Origin: an uncultured bacterium | Lineage (GTDB): Bacteria > Edwardsbacteria > AC1 > EtOH8 | Assembly (NCBI GenBank): GCA_937958665.1 | Contig: CALGNM010000346.1 | Coordinates: 1-9,324 of the forward strand | DNA length: 9,324 nucleotides | Direction: 5' to 3' | Notes under the pieces: model-generated | The model's input: the letters and a program-made list of their open reading frames with translations, nothing else | Told to the model about the DNA's origin: nothing | Database searches by the model: none | Shown: piece by piece, positions 1 to 6,124 of the stretch | Layout: every line of letters starts with the position of its first letter | Position numbering within the stretch: the first letter of the stretch is position 1 | Program-made: the position numbers and the translations under genes

Positions 1-47
1 GACCACCGAGATCTACACTCTTTCCCTACACGACGCTCTTCCGATCT
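1..47 (+). other. Illumina P5/TruSeq universal adapter (non-genomic)
   Basis: The first 47 bases match the last 47 of the 58-base Illumina TruSeq universal (P5 plus Read 1) adapter, from GACCACCGAG through to the terminal CTCTTCCGATCT. This is a sequencing-library sequence left on the contig end. Genomic sequence starts at about base 48. The adapter happens to be open in the frame of the downstream gene, so a gene caller may translate through it. On the minus strand it adds the artificial tail RKSVV to a spurious ORF. Seen directly by comparison with the known adapter. Confidence 0.98.
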
Positions 48-48
48 T

Positions 49-1947
49 GCCACATCCCGGTTGGGACCGGCCCTGCTGGCCGGAGCCTTTCTGCTGTTGT
101 GGTTCGCCGCATCGTTTTATGGGGGGCGATACAGCTGGGGCTTCGACCATCTGCGATATTACCCGCTCTGGTTGAGGCTGGCCTGGCTGGCTGGCGGCCT
201 GTCCGGGCTGGCAATGCTGGGCCTGATCCAGATTCCGGATAACTGGTCGGAAGCCCCCCGGGCCAGGTTATGGCCCGGAATCCTGGTCCTGCTGGCCGTC
301 CTTTGTTTTTACCTGTTCCGCCAGGCCGTCCCCCTGCTGGGAGACGGCTTTTTGCGCGTCCGGGAGATCAGCGGGGGCCGGGTGTTCTCCCTGACCGAGC
401 CGCTGACCACCATGCTGCATGGGCTGGCCTACCGCCTGACCGCCCCGGGGCCGGGTGAACTGGATACTGCGGCCAGATGCTATCGGGCCATCAGCCTGGC
501 CTCGGGAGCGGCGGCGGTCTGGCTCTATCACCTGACGGCCGTCCGGTGGTTCCCGAAAAACTATCTGCCGGCCCTGGCCCTGCTGATAGGGCTGGGCTCC
601 AATCTGGTCTTCTTCGGCTACGTGGAGAGCTACGGTCCGCTGCTGGCGGGGGTGGCGGCCTTCGCCTGGCTGGGTTCGAAAATCTTGGAGGAGGGCCGGG
701 GTGGGGTCTCGGCGGTCCTGCTGCTGGGCCTTATCGTGTCCCTGCATGCCAAGGGGATCTTCCTGCTGCCGGCCCTCCTGTATCTGCTGGCCGCCAGGTG
801 GCCGGACCTGGGCCGAAAAATGTGGTGGGCCGTTCCCCTGGCGGCGGCCCTGCCGCTGGCGGTGGTGCTGGCCGGCAAGCTGGTGTCTCCGGATGTCCAC
901 TGGCAGGCCTCGCTGGGCGAGATACCCCGCCATCCCATCCTTCCCCTCTGGGCCGGCCGGTGGGGTTACGGCCTGCTGTCGCCCGGCCATTGGCTTGATG
1001 TTGCCAACCAATACCTGCTGATGGCCCCGGCCGGGCTGTTTTTGCTTGGGGGGCTGATTTCGTTCCGGCGGGGCATCAGGGCTGATGGGCCTGGCCGCTT
1101 CCTGGGGTTGATGGCCGCCGGCGGGCTGGTGTTTGTTTTCATAACCGACCCCAAGCTGGGCACCGCCCGGGACTGGGACCTGTTCGCCTGGGCCGGGCTC
1201 CCGGCCGGGCTGTGGGCCCTGCACCTGGCCCGCCGCCTTCCCGGGCCCCGGGCGCTTTTGATGACAGGCGGGTTTCTGTCGTTGTGGCTGATGCTGCCCT
1301 GGGTCCACCTCAATTCCCGGGAGGATCTTTCCATTCAAAGATATGTCCGTCTGCTGGAGGACGACCAGCGTTCGGCCGCCTACGGATACGAGGGCCTGGC
1401 CATCTACTACCGGCAGTCCAAGAAAACAGACCGGGCCGAGTGGGCCTACCGGCGGGCGGTGGAACAGGCCGGGGACAACCCCCGGATGCTCTACAACTAT
1501 GGGACAATCATGGTGCAGAACGGGCGGCCGGCCGAGGCGGCCGAATATTTCGCCCGGGCCATCAGCCTGAGCCCGGAGGTGTTCTTCTACTGGAACGACT
1601 ATGGCAGCGTGCTGATACGGTTGGGCGATTACCGGCGGGCCCAGCAGGCGCTGGAGCGGGCGGTGGGCCTGAAGCCCGACAGCCCCGATGCCTGGTACAA
1701 CCTGGGCATCGTTCATTCAGCCCAGGGCCAATGGCCGGCGGCCGAGCAGGCCTTCGGCCGGGCCATCGCCAACCGTTTCCCGGATCCGTGGGTCCAGGTC
1801 TATCGGGGCGAGGCCCAGATGAACCTGGGGCTTTACCGGGAGGCCGAAAAAAGCTTTCAGCGGGCCATCGAATCCGGCGTCCGGGACAGCCAGGTTTATG
1901 AACTGCACCGCCAGGCCCAGTCCGAAATCGGGCGGAGGGGACGATGA
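49..1947 (+). CDS. Polytopic membrane protein, GT-C-like, with C-terminal TPR repeats (5' truncated)
   Basis: Partial gene: the frame is open from the adapter junction and its true start lies left of the contig. The TTG at 61 is only the first possible start codon and has no ribosome binding site. Numbering from 61, residues 1-420 hold about 11-12 hydrophobic helices. Residues 438-622 hold about five tetratricopeptide repeats, with motifs such as AEWAYRRAVEQ, AAEYFARAISLSP, AQQALERAVGLKPDS and AEKSFQRAIE. An Asp in the first long loop (GDGF, D95), FGYVESY at 185-191 and RDWDLF at 370-375 recall GT-C (PMT/ArnT-like) membrane glycosyltransferases. The fold resemblance is inference and no substrate can be named. 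TPRs after a GT-C-like membrane domain are known in many uncultivated bacteria. The stop overlaps the next gene's start (ATGA), so the two are probably translationally coupled. It could instead be a non-enzymatic membrane scaffold. Confidence 0.85.
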   Translation, partial: ATSRLGPALLAGAFLLLWFAASFYGGRYSWGFDHLRYYPLWLRLAWLAGGLSGLAMLGLIQIPDNWSEAPRARLWPGILVLLAVLCFYLFRQAVPLLGDGFLRVREISGGRVFSLTEPLTTMLHGLAYRLTAPGPGELDTAARCYRAISLASGAAAVWLYHLTAVRWFPKNYLPALALLIGLGSNLVFFGYVESYGPLLAGVAAFAWLGSKILEEGRGGVSAVLLLGLIVSLHAKGIFLLPALLYLLAARWPDLGRKMWWAVPLAAALPLAVVLAGKLVSPDVHWQASLGEIPRHPILPLWAGRWGYGLLSPGHWLDVANQYLLMAPAGLFLLGGLISFRRGIRADGPGRFLGLMAAGGLVFVFITDPKLGTARDWDLFAWAGLPAGLWALHLARRLPGPRALLMTGGFLSLWLMLPWVHLNSREDLSIQRYVRLLEDDQRSAAYGYEGLAIYYRQSKKTDRAEWAYRRAVEQAGDNPRMLYNYGTIMVQNGRPAEAAEYFARAISLSPEVFFYWNDYGSVLIRLGDYRRAQQALERAVGLKPDSPDAWYNLGIVHSAQGQWPAAEQAFGRAIANRFPDPWVQVYRGEAQMNLGLYREAEKSFQRAIESGVRDSQVYELHRQAQSEIGRRGR

Positions 1948-2723
1948 CCGGGGGCAAAAATACCTGGCGTATCTTAAACACCGGGCTCCGGGGCGGGGCG
2001 GCCAACATGGCCCTGGACCAGGCCCTGGCGGAGTCGGTGGCGGCCGGCCGCTCCCTGCGCCTGGTGCGCTTCTATGGCTGGAACCCCCCGGCGGTGTCCC
2101 TGGGCTACCATCAGCCGGCCTCCGACCTGGACCTGCCGGCCTGTCTTCGGGCCGGCTTCGAGGTGGTGCGGCGCCCCACCGGGGGGCGGGCGGTGCTGCA
2201 CCGGGACGAGTTCACCTACAGCGTGATCGCCCCGGAATCCGACCCCCTGGCCCAGGGCGGGGTGCTGGAGTCCTACCGCCGGATTGCCGCCGGACTGCTG
2301 GCCGGCCTGGAGCGGCTGGGGGTGAGGGCCGAGATGTCCCGCAGCGCCCTGCCCCAGGGATCGGCCCACGGGGCGGCCCTGTGCTTCGCCGCCGCCGGGC
2401 GCTATGAGATCACCGCCGGGGGCCGCAAGCTGATCGGCAGCGCCCAGCGCCGGATGGACGGGGTGATGATCCAGCAGGGCTCCCTGCTGCTGTCCTGCGA
2501 CCAGAACCTGCCCCTGTTGCCGGGGGGAAAGTCCTTCCCGGCCGAGACCGCCACCCTCCAGGGACTGCTGGGGCGGGAGGTGGGGCTGGCCGAAGTGGCC
2601 CAAGCCATGGAACAGGGTATGAGCGGGGCCTGGGCGGCAAAATTCGAGCTGCGGCCGCCGACCGCCGAGGAGGAGGAAAGGTCGCGGGAGTTGGCGAAAA
2701 ATTTTTCTATAGCCAGATTGTAA
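1944..2723 (+). CDS. lipM: LipM-like octanoyltransferase / lipoate-protein ligase A family
   Basis: 259 residues of the BPL/LplA/LipB (cofactor transferase) family, which attaches octanoyl or lipoyl groups to lipoyl-domain lysines in the cytoplasm. It resembles Bacillus LipM closely from memory: WRILNTG and NMALDQALA at the N-terminus, RFYGWNPPAVSLGY (42-55), RRPTGGRAVLH (76-86), and GRKLIGSAQRR (160-170) with conserved Lys162. ALCFAAAGRYE (145-155) aligns with the LipM segment that carries the catalytic Cys, here Cys147. E. coli LplA lacks that Cys, which favours octanoyl transfer from carrier protein over an ATP-dependent ligase. The length is near the LipM norm of about 280. The ATG overlaps the preceding stop by 4 bases. 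The end of the gene is AT-rich and no terminator is seen after it. A plain lipoate ligase A remains possible. Confidence 0.85.
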   Translation: MTGGKNTWRILNTGLRGGAANMALDQALAESVAAGRSLRLVRFYGWNPPAVSLGYHQPASDLDLPACLRAGFEVVRRPTGGRAVLHRDEFTYSVIAPESDPLAQGGVLESYRRIAAGLLAGLERLGVRAEMSRSALPQGSAHGAALCFAAAGRYEITAGGRKLIGSAQRRMDGVMIQQGSLLLSCDQNLPLLPGGKSFPAETATLQGLLGREVGLAEVAQAMEQGMSGAWAAKFELRPPTAEEEERSRELAKNFSIARL

Positions 2724-2731
2724 AATTTTAG

Positions 2732-2760
2732 TTGACATGAAGGCCGATTTGATTTAGACT
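2732..2760 (+). promoter_or_regulatory. Sigma70-type promoter (P1) for the DUF4388/roadblock cassette
   Basis: A perfect -35 TTGACA (2732-2737) is followed after exactly 17 bases by TAGACT (2755-2760), 4 of 6 matches to TATAAT. Transcription would start near 2767, about 54 bases before the ATG at 2821. The spacer carries GGCCGA at 2742-2747, four bases after the -35, the same offset as in the promoter at 6094. The box sits just after the lipM stop codon. Function is inferred from sequence only. Confidence 0.7.
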
Positions 2761-2770
2761 TAATGTATTA

Positions 2771-2795
2771 GGCGGAAAAGCATTTGCTTTTCGCT
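2771..2795 (+). other. Leader hairpin upstream of the DUF4388 gene
   Basis: GAAAAGC (2775-2781) pairs with GCTTTTC (2786-2792) around an ATTT loop. The stem can extend past a single bulged G to 2771-2773 with 2793-2795. It would lie almost at the 5' end of the transcript from P1. No U-tract follows, so it is not an intrinsic terminator. It may protect the mRNA 5' end or affect translation of a gene that lacks a clear Shine-Dalgarno sequence. Confidence 0.5.
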
Positions 2796-2820
2796 AGGCA
2801 GGCTATTTATTCAATCCGCT

Positions 2821-3690
2821 ATGAGTTTGCAAGTCAATCTTTCCGATTTCAATCTTTCCGAGATCATCTACCTGCTGGTCCATTTCAAGAAGACCGGGGT
2901 GATCACCGTCAAGGCCGGCAAGAACTACGGCGAGATCTACCTGGACCAGGGCCGGGCGGTCCATGCCGCCTACGGCGACATCAAGGGCAGCGAGGCGGTG
3001 TACGGGCTGTGTCTGGAGAGCGCCGGCGAGGCCAAGTTCACCCCGGGGGCCAAGGCCACCGAGGAGACCATCAAGGAGGGAGCCGACGCCCTGATCCAGG
3101 AGGGCGACCGCCGCCGGACCGAGATGGCCGAGGTGCTCAAGAGCCTGCCGCCCTTCAACACCGTGCTGGTGCGCACCGCCCAGGCCCCGGACGAGACCGG
3201 GGTCACCATCCGCCGCAGCGACTGGACCATCCTGGCCCTGATCAACGGCAAGAAGGACATCCGGACCATCATCGACGAGAGCAAGCTGGGGGTGCTGGAG
3301 GTGGCCAAGACCCTGGCCTGGTTCCTGTCCAAGAACCTGGTGGCCGACCCCCTGGAGGTGGAGCGGACCCTGGAGGAGAAGGTGGGCCTGATCAACCTGA
3401 TGCTGGAGGAGTTCGGGGTCAAGGGCACCGGGGTGGCCCCCTGGATGGAGCTGGTCAAGTCCACCCTGGCCGAGGCCGACAAGGGCGGGCACCTGATGCG
3501 CCATCTGGAGTTCTCGGGGTTCTCGGTCAAGGTCAAGGAGGGCGGCAAGACCGACCTGGTCAAGGAGGACGTCATCGCGGCCGCCAACCAGACGGCCGAG
3601 GCCCTGTACCAGAAGGGCATCAAGGAATACGGGCCGATGCTGGCCAAACACAAGTACCAGTCCGTCCAGAAGCTGGCCAAAGGGGCCTGA
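2821..3690 (+). CDS. DUF4388 (PATAN) domain protein with a C-terminal domain shared with the next gene
   Basis: 289 residues, soluble, no signal peptide. Residues about 3-105 look like a DUF4388/PATAN domain: LSDFNLSEIIYLLVHFKKTGVITV, then GEIYLDQGRAVHAAYGDIKGSEAVYGL, the usual 'fuse output to gene function' pattern of this family. Residues 110-178 (TILALINGKKDIRTIIDESKL and following) look like the small winged-helix-like segment that often follows it. Residues about 184-289 form a third domain containing LINLMLEEFGVKG and KTDLVKEDV that is repeated in the next protein. The PATAN family is known from PatA and gliding/motility regulators, where it is thought to mediate protein contacts. Its role here is inferred to be signalling scaffold. 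The start is the only sensible ATG. There is no clear Shine-Dalgarno; AGGCAGG at 2796-2802 is too far upstream. It is the first gene of the cassette, 25 bases before the next. Confidence 0.85.
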   Translation: MSLQVNLSDFNLSEIIYLLVHFKKTGVITVKAGKNYGEIYLDQGRAVHAAYGDIKGSEAVYGLCLESAGEAKFTPGAKATEETIKEGADALIQEGDRRRTEMAEVLKSLPPFNTVLVRTAQAPDETGVTIRRSDWTILALINGKKDIRTIIDESKLGVLEVAKTLAWFLSKNLVADPLEVERTLEEKVGLINLMLEEFGVKGTGVAPWMELVKSTLAEADKGGHLMRHLEFSGFSVKVKEGGKTDLVKEDVIAAANQTAEALYQKGIKEYGPMLAKHKYQSVQKLAKGA

Positions 3691-3715
3691 GCCCGTCAAC
3701 ACGTAGGGAGAGATT

Positions 3716-4411
3716 ATGGCCAAGGAACCTGCCGAGCTGATCGACAGCATCCTTAAGATGGAGGGGGTCAAGAGCAGCGCCGCCGTCTCCAAGGAGGACG
3801 GCTCGGTGATCAAGGCGTCCTCCGGGGCCCCCGGCAACCTGGGCGAGGTGGTGGCCTTCATCGGGTCGGCGGCCGAGGTGATCACCAGCAACCTGGAGCT
3901 GGGGGGCCTGAACTCGGTGGTGGCCGAGGGCGAGGGCCATCAGCTGCTGATCATGCCGTCGGGCGGGGCCTACCTGGGGGTCCAGCTGGCGGGGGGGCAG
4001 GTCCCCTGGTGGGCCCTCCAGATCAACCCCATCGAGATGCTGTCCGAGGACAAGATGGCCGAGATCTCGGAGGCCGAGGAGCTGCTTAAACAGAAGGTGA
4101 TTCTTCTCAACCTGCTGTTGGAGGAGTTCGGGGCCAAGGGCGAAAAGGCCTCCGAGTGGCAGGAGATGCTGGCCCGGGAGATAAAGAACGTCGATCCTCA
4201 GGGACGGCTGGAGCGGATGGTCGAGCCCGGGCTGGGCCAGGTCACCGTCCGGGCCGGAATCAAGACCGACATCTCCAAGAAGGAGGTGGGGGACGCCTTC
4301 GAGAAGCTGGTCAACCTCACCTGCAAGAAGGCCATCGCCTCCATCGGCTTCGTGGAGGTCAAACAGAAGTTCCAGGCGGTGATCTCCCGCCTGGCCTCGG
4401 AAAAGAGGTAG
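3716..4411 (+). CDS. Roadblock/LC7 domain protein with a shared C-terminal domain
   Basis: 231 residues, soluble. Residues about 5-107 fit a roadblock/LC7 (MglB-like) domain: LIDSILKMEGVKSSAAVSKED at the start, then helix-strand segments VVAFIGSAAEVITSNLELG, GHQLLIMPSGGAYLGVQL and a short PWWALQIN strand. Known roadblock proteins dimerise and bind or activate small Ras-like GTPases (MglB with MglA), or regulate motility and polarity. Residues about 123-231 align almost without gaps to the C-terminus of the preceding DUF4388 protein: KVILLNLLLEEFGAKG against KVGLINLMLEEFGVKG, and KTDISKKEV against KTDLVKEDV. A good Shine-Dalgarno (AGGGAG, 3705-3710) precedes the ATG by 5 bases. No GTPase gene is visible in the window. 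The domain call is by pattern and the function is inferred. Confidence 0.85.
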   Translation: MAKEPAELIDSILKMEGVKSSAAVSKEDGSVIKASSGAPGNLGEVVAFIGSAAEVITSNLELGGLNSVVAEGEGHQLLIMPSGGAYLGVQLAGGQVPWWALQINPIEMLSEDKMAEISEAEELLKQKVILLNLLLEEFGAKGEKASEWQEMLAREIKNVDPQGRLERMVEPGLGQVTVRAGIKTDISKKEVGDAFEKLVNLTCKKAIASIGFVEVKQKFQAVISRLASEKR

Positions 4412-4420
4412 GGCCCTGCT

Positions 4421-5158
4421 ATGGAAGAACTGCTGATCAGATTGTCGGGCCTGCCGGGGGTCACCGGCAGCTTCTTTGTGGGTAATGACAACAGCTTTGT
4501 GTCCCAGTCGCTGTCCTCCTCCTTCAACCAGGATAACGCCAAGAAGGCGGTGATGGTGCTGGCCCAGACCTTCGACGCCCTATCCCAGGTAGCCCAATTC
4601 AAGATAGACCGAATGATGGTCAACACCGGAGGCAGCCGGCTGTTCATTCGCCGCAGCAAGCTGGGCTTTTTGAATCTGCTGACCGATATCACCGCCGACG
4701 TTGCCGTGATCGACGCGGCCCTCAACGGAGCCCTCAAGGAGATGCTGGAGGCGCCCCCGGCCCCCAAGCCGGCCGTTCAGCCTGCTGCTCCAGCTCCGGC
4801 GGTCGTCAAACCGGCTTCGGCCGCCCCGGCTTCGGCCGTGCCTCAACCGGCTGCCCCGGCCCCTACCCCGGCCGGGCCAGCAGCCGCTCCGGCCTCATCG
4901 CCGCCACCACCCAAACCGCCGGCGGTGGTGGATGCCTCTGTTCTGGACGGCATTCTGGCCCTATCCGAGGAGGCCCTGGGCGAGCTGGGCCCCACCATCT
5001 ACGAGAACCAGCTTTCCGACCACAAGCTCAATACCTCCAAGCTGACCCGCGATTCGGTGATGAAGTTCTGCTACGCCCTGCAGAAGGACGCCTCGATGAT
5101 CATCGGGCCGTCGGCCGCCAAACAGATGGCCGACAAAATGATGGCCTTGCTGAAGTAG
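4421..5158 (+). CDS. Roadblock-like protein with a Pro/Ala linker and a helical C-terminal domain
   Basis: 245 residues, no signal peptide. Residues 1-108 look like a divergent roadblock/LC7 domain: LLIRLSGLPGVTGSFFVGNDNSFVSQ, then AVMVLAQTFDALSQV, RMMVNTGGSRLFIRRSKLGFLNLL and a last helix to about 110. Residues 111-169 are a low-complexity Ala/Pro linker, probably flexible. Residues 170-245 form a compact helical domain with LDGILALSEEALGELGP and IIGPSAAKQMADKMMALLK. The end faintly recalls the GP-xx-AK pattern near the C-terminus of the DUF4388 protein, but this is weak. It follows the first roadblock gene after 9 bases with GAGG at 4405-4408, so they are almost certainly co-transcribed. 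Two different roadblock proteins suggest a heteromeric complex. Exact role unknown. Confidence 0.8.
   Translation: MEELLIRLSGLPGVTGSFFVGNDNSFVSQSLSSSFNQDNAKKAVMVLAQTFDALSQVAQFKIDRMMVNTGGSRLFIRRSKLGFLNLLTDITADVAVIDAALNGALKEMLEAPPAPKPAVQPAAPAPAVVKPASAAPASAVPQPAAPAPTPAGPAAAPASSPPPPKPPAVVDASVLDGILALSEEALGELGPTIYENQLSDHKLNTSKLTRDSVMKFCYALQKDASMIIGPSAAKQMADKMMALLK
4811..4840 (+). repeat. 15-bp tandem repeat in the Ala/Pro linker
   Basis: CCGGCTTCGGCCG occurs at 4811-4823 and again at 4826-4838, a 15-base period that encodes two Pro-Ala-Ser-Ala units in the linker. It is a small in-frame coding repeat of the kind through which linker length can vary. No separate function is claimed. Confidence 0.6.
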
Positions 5159-5252
5159 GGGCGGAGGACGCCAAAGCAAAGCGAAGGATCCCGGGCATTG
5201 GAAACATAATCACGTTTTTCTGCATTTTGATCTCTGATATTAAGGAGGATTC
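5159..5252 (+). other. Spacer inside the cassette; strong RBS for the first small membrane protein
   Basis: 94 bases separate the second roadblock gene from the next ORF. The 3' end carries a near-perfect Shine-Dalgarno, TAAGGAGGAT (5241-5250), just before the ATG at 5253, predicting strong translation. No convincing terminator or promoter is seen. GGCG/CGCC (5160-5163 with 5169-5172) makes only a 4-bp stem without a U-tract. The downstream genes may therefore be read from P1. Confidence 0.5.
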
Positions 5253-5627
5253 ATGTTCGAGAAGTTGCTCTACCCCACCGAGTACCTGTGGTACGTCACC
5301 GTCACCAACCTGGTGACCATCGCCGGAAGCATACTGTTGTGGATCACCTGCGTGCTGTTCGGCCTGATCGCCCGCAAGTACGAGACGGTGCTGCGCAAGA
5401 AGACCGACTGGCAGTACATGATCTTCGCCCCCTCCGGGATCCTGGTCTATGCGGTGATCCAGATCATCGCCTTCTCCAGCCAGGTCAAGCTCAACGTAAT
5501 GCAGTCCTGGATCGCCTACATCTTCTTCCTGCTGTCGGGCCTGCTGTCGCTGCTAGGGGCCCTCAAGTTCAAGAAGGTGGTGACCCCGGCCAAGAAGTCA
5601 GCCCCGGCCGCCAAGCCGGCCGCCTGA
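5253..5627 (+). CDS. Small membrane protein, three predicted helices, basic Ala/Lys/Pro tail
   Basis: 124 residues; I do not recognise a family. Hydrophobic helices lie at about 18-40, 56-74 and 84-104. The loop after helix 1 (RKYETVLRKKTDW, 41-53) is strongly basic. The end (KKVVTPAKKSAPAAKPAA) is a basic, disordered-looking tail. By the positive-inside rule both would be cytoplasmic if the N-terminus is outside. That topology would put basic surfaces on the same side as the acidic-rich roadblock/DUF4388 proteins encoded upstream, so a membrane-anchor role is an attractive guess but only a guess. The start is fixed by the strong Shine-Dalgarno at 5241-5250. Codon use matches its neighbours. 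Confidence 0.75.
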   Translation: MFEKLLYPTEYLWYVTVTNLVTIAGSILLWITCVLFGLIARKYETVLRKKTDWQYMIFAPSGILVYAVIQIIAFSSQVKLNVMQSWIAYIFFLLSGLLSLLGALKFKKVVTPAKKSAPAAKPAA

Positions 5628-5700
5628 GAGGGCTCTCCTTTTTCCGGAACCTTCGCTGTGCCTGACGCCTCAAACATTTTTTTAGGGAGCGAAACATTTT

Positions 5701-6039
5701 ATGGAAATATCCATCGCCGCCGAATTGCTGTTCGCCGCAGGGGTGGCCCTGTTCTGCCTGTCCCTGTTCCTTTACGCCCGGATCCTGAGGCGGCTGCTGG
5801 CCCTGATCCGCCGCCCCTCCTCCATCTGGGTGCTGCCGATGGTGGGGGCCGGCTTCCTGGCGCTGGGGGCCATCTTCCACTTCATCCCCCTGGCCATCTA
5901 CCCCCAGCTGGACCCCTCCCGCACCGACCAGCTGATGCAGATCTGCCAGAACCGCACCGCCGAGGCGGCCGGTATCTTCCTGGCTGGCTCCGTCTCCATC
6001 CTGGCCGGATGGATGTACACCCGCTGGACCAGCCGCTGA
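5701..6039 (+). CDS. Small membrane protein, three predicted helices
   Basis: 112 residues of unknown family. Helices lie at about 5-27, 43-65 and 88-107. A basic loop, RILRRLLALIRRPS (27-40), lies between helices 1 and 2. A hydrophilic loop with YPQLDPSRTDQLMQICQNR (67-85) lies between helices 2 and 3. The 1-2 loop is clearly the cytoplasmic one by the positive-inside rule, as in the previous small protein. The two may be partners with the same topology, although no sequence similarity is obvious. AGGGAG at 5684-5689 is a plausible ribosome site, 11 bases from the ATG. It sits 73 bases after the preceding gene and is the last gene before the regulatory region at 6040. Confidence 0.72.
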   Translation: MEISIAAELLFAAGVALFCLSLFLYARILRRLLALIRRPSSIWVLPMVGAGFLALGAIFHFIPLAIYPQLDPSRTDQLMQICQNRTAEAAGIFLAGSVSILAGWMYTRWTSR

Positions 6040-6054
6040 AAACCCTGGGGGCGG

Positions 6055-6112
6055 GTTTGGGGAAAAGATGCGAAAATTTTTGGCCGAAAAAGCTTGACAT
6101 TTTGGCCGAAAA
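6055..6112 (+). repeat. Tandem 13-bp direct repeats at the promoter (candidate operator)
   Basis: TTTTGGCCGAAAA occurs exactly at 6078-6090 and 6100-6112, a spacing of 22 bases, close to two helical turns, so both copies would face the same side of DNA. Each is nearly palindromic around GGCC. A degenerate third copy, GTTTGGGGAAAA, lies at 6055-6066. The two exact copies bracket the -35 box at 6094-6099, and the second lies between -35 and -10. This geometry is typical of a repressor or activator operator, which is inference. Confidence 0.65.
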
Positions 6113-6122
6113 GTGATAATTT
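6094..6122 (+). promoter_or_regulatory. Sigma70-type promoter (P2) for the secreted T9SS-type protein
   Basis: TTGACA at 6094-6099 is followed after 17 bases by an extended -10, TGA then TAATTT (6114-6122). An alternative -10, GATAAT at 6115-6120, matches 5 of 6 but leaves a 15-base spacer. Transcription would start near 6127-6129, giving a leader of about 180 bases. The spacer holds the second copy of the 13-bp repeat. Confidence 0.7.
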
Positions 6123-6124
6123 TT

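Noticed and set aside
61-63. TTG at 61 as the start of the first membrane protein
   Set aside because: No ribosome site precedes it and the frame stays open back to the adapter junction, so it is an edge artefact; the gene is truncated.
26-214. Minus-strand ORF ending in RKSVV
   Set aside because: Its C-terminus is translated Illumina adapter and the rest is antisense to the membrane protein.
268-1716. Long minus-strand ORF (482 codons), and similar long antisense ORFs at 2803-3891 and 6233-7696
   Set aside because: Low-complexity Gly/Pro/Gln/His-rich translations opposite well-supported genes; they are a by-product of GC-rich codon bias.
5215-5243. TTTTTC-N17-TATTAA with TG extension as a promoter for the first small membrane protein
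   Set aside because: The -10 would overlap the Shine-Dalgarno, so RNA from it would lack the ribosome site; the -35 is also poor.
5626-5645. GAGA-GGGC-TCTC followed by CCTTTTTCC as a terminator after the first small membrane protein
   Set aside because: The stem is only 4 bp and too weak to support a terminator call.
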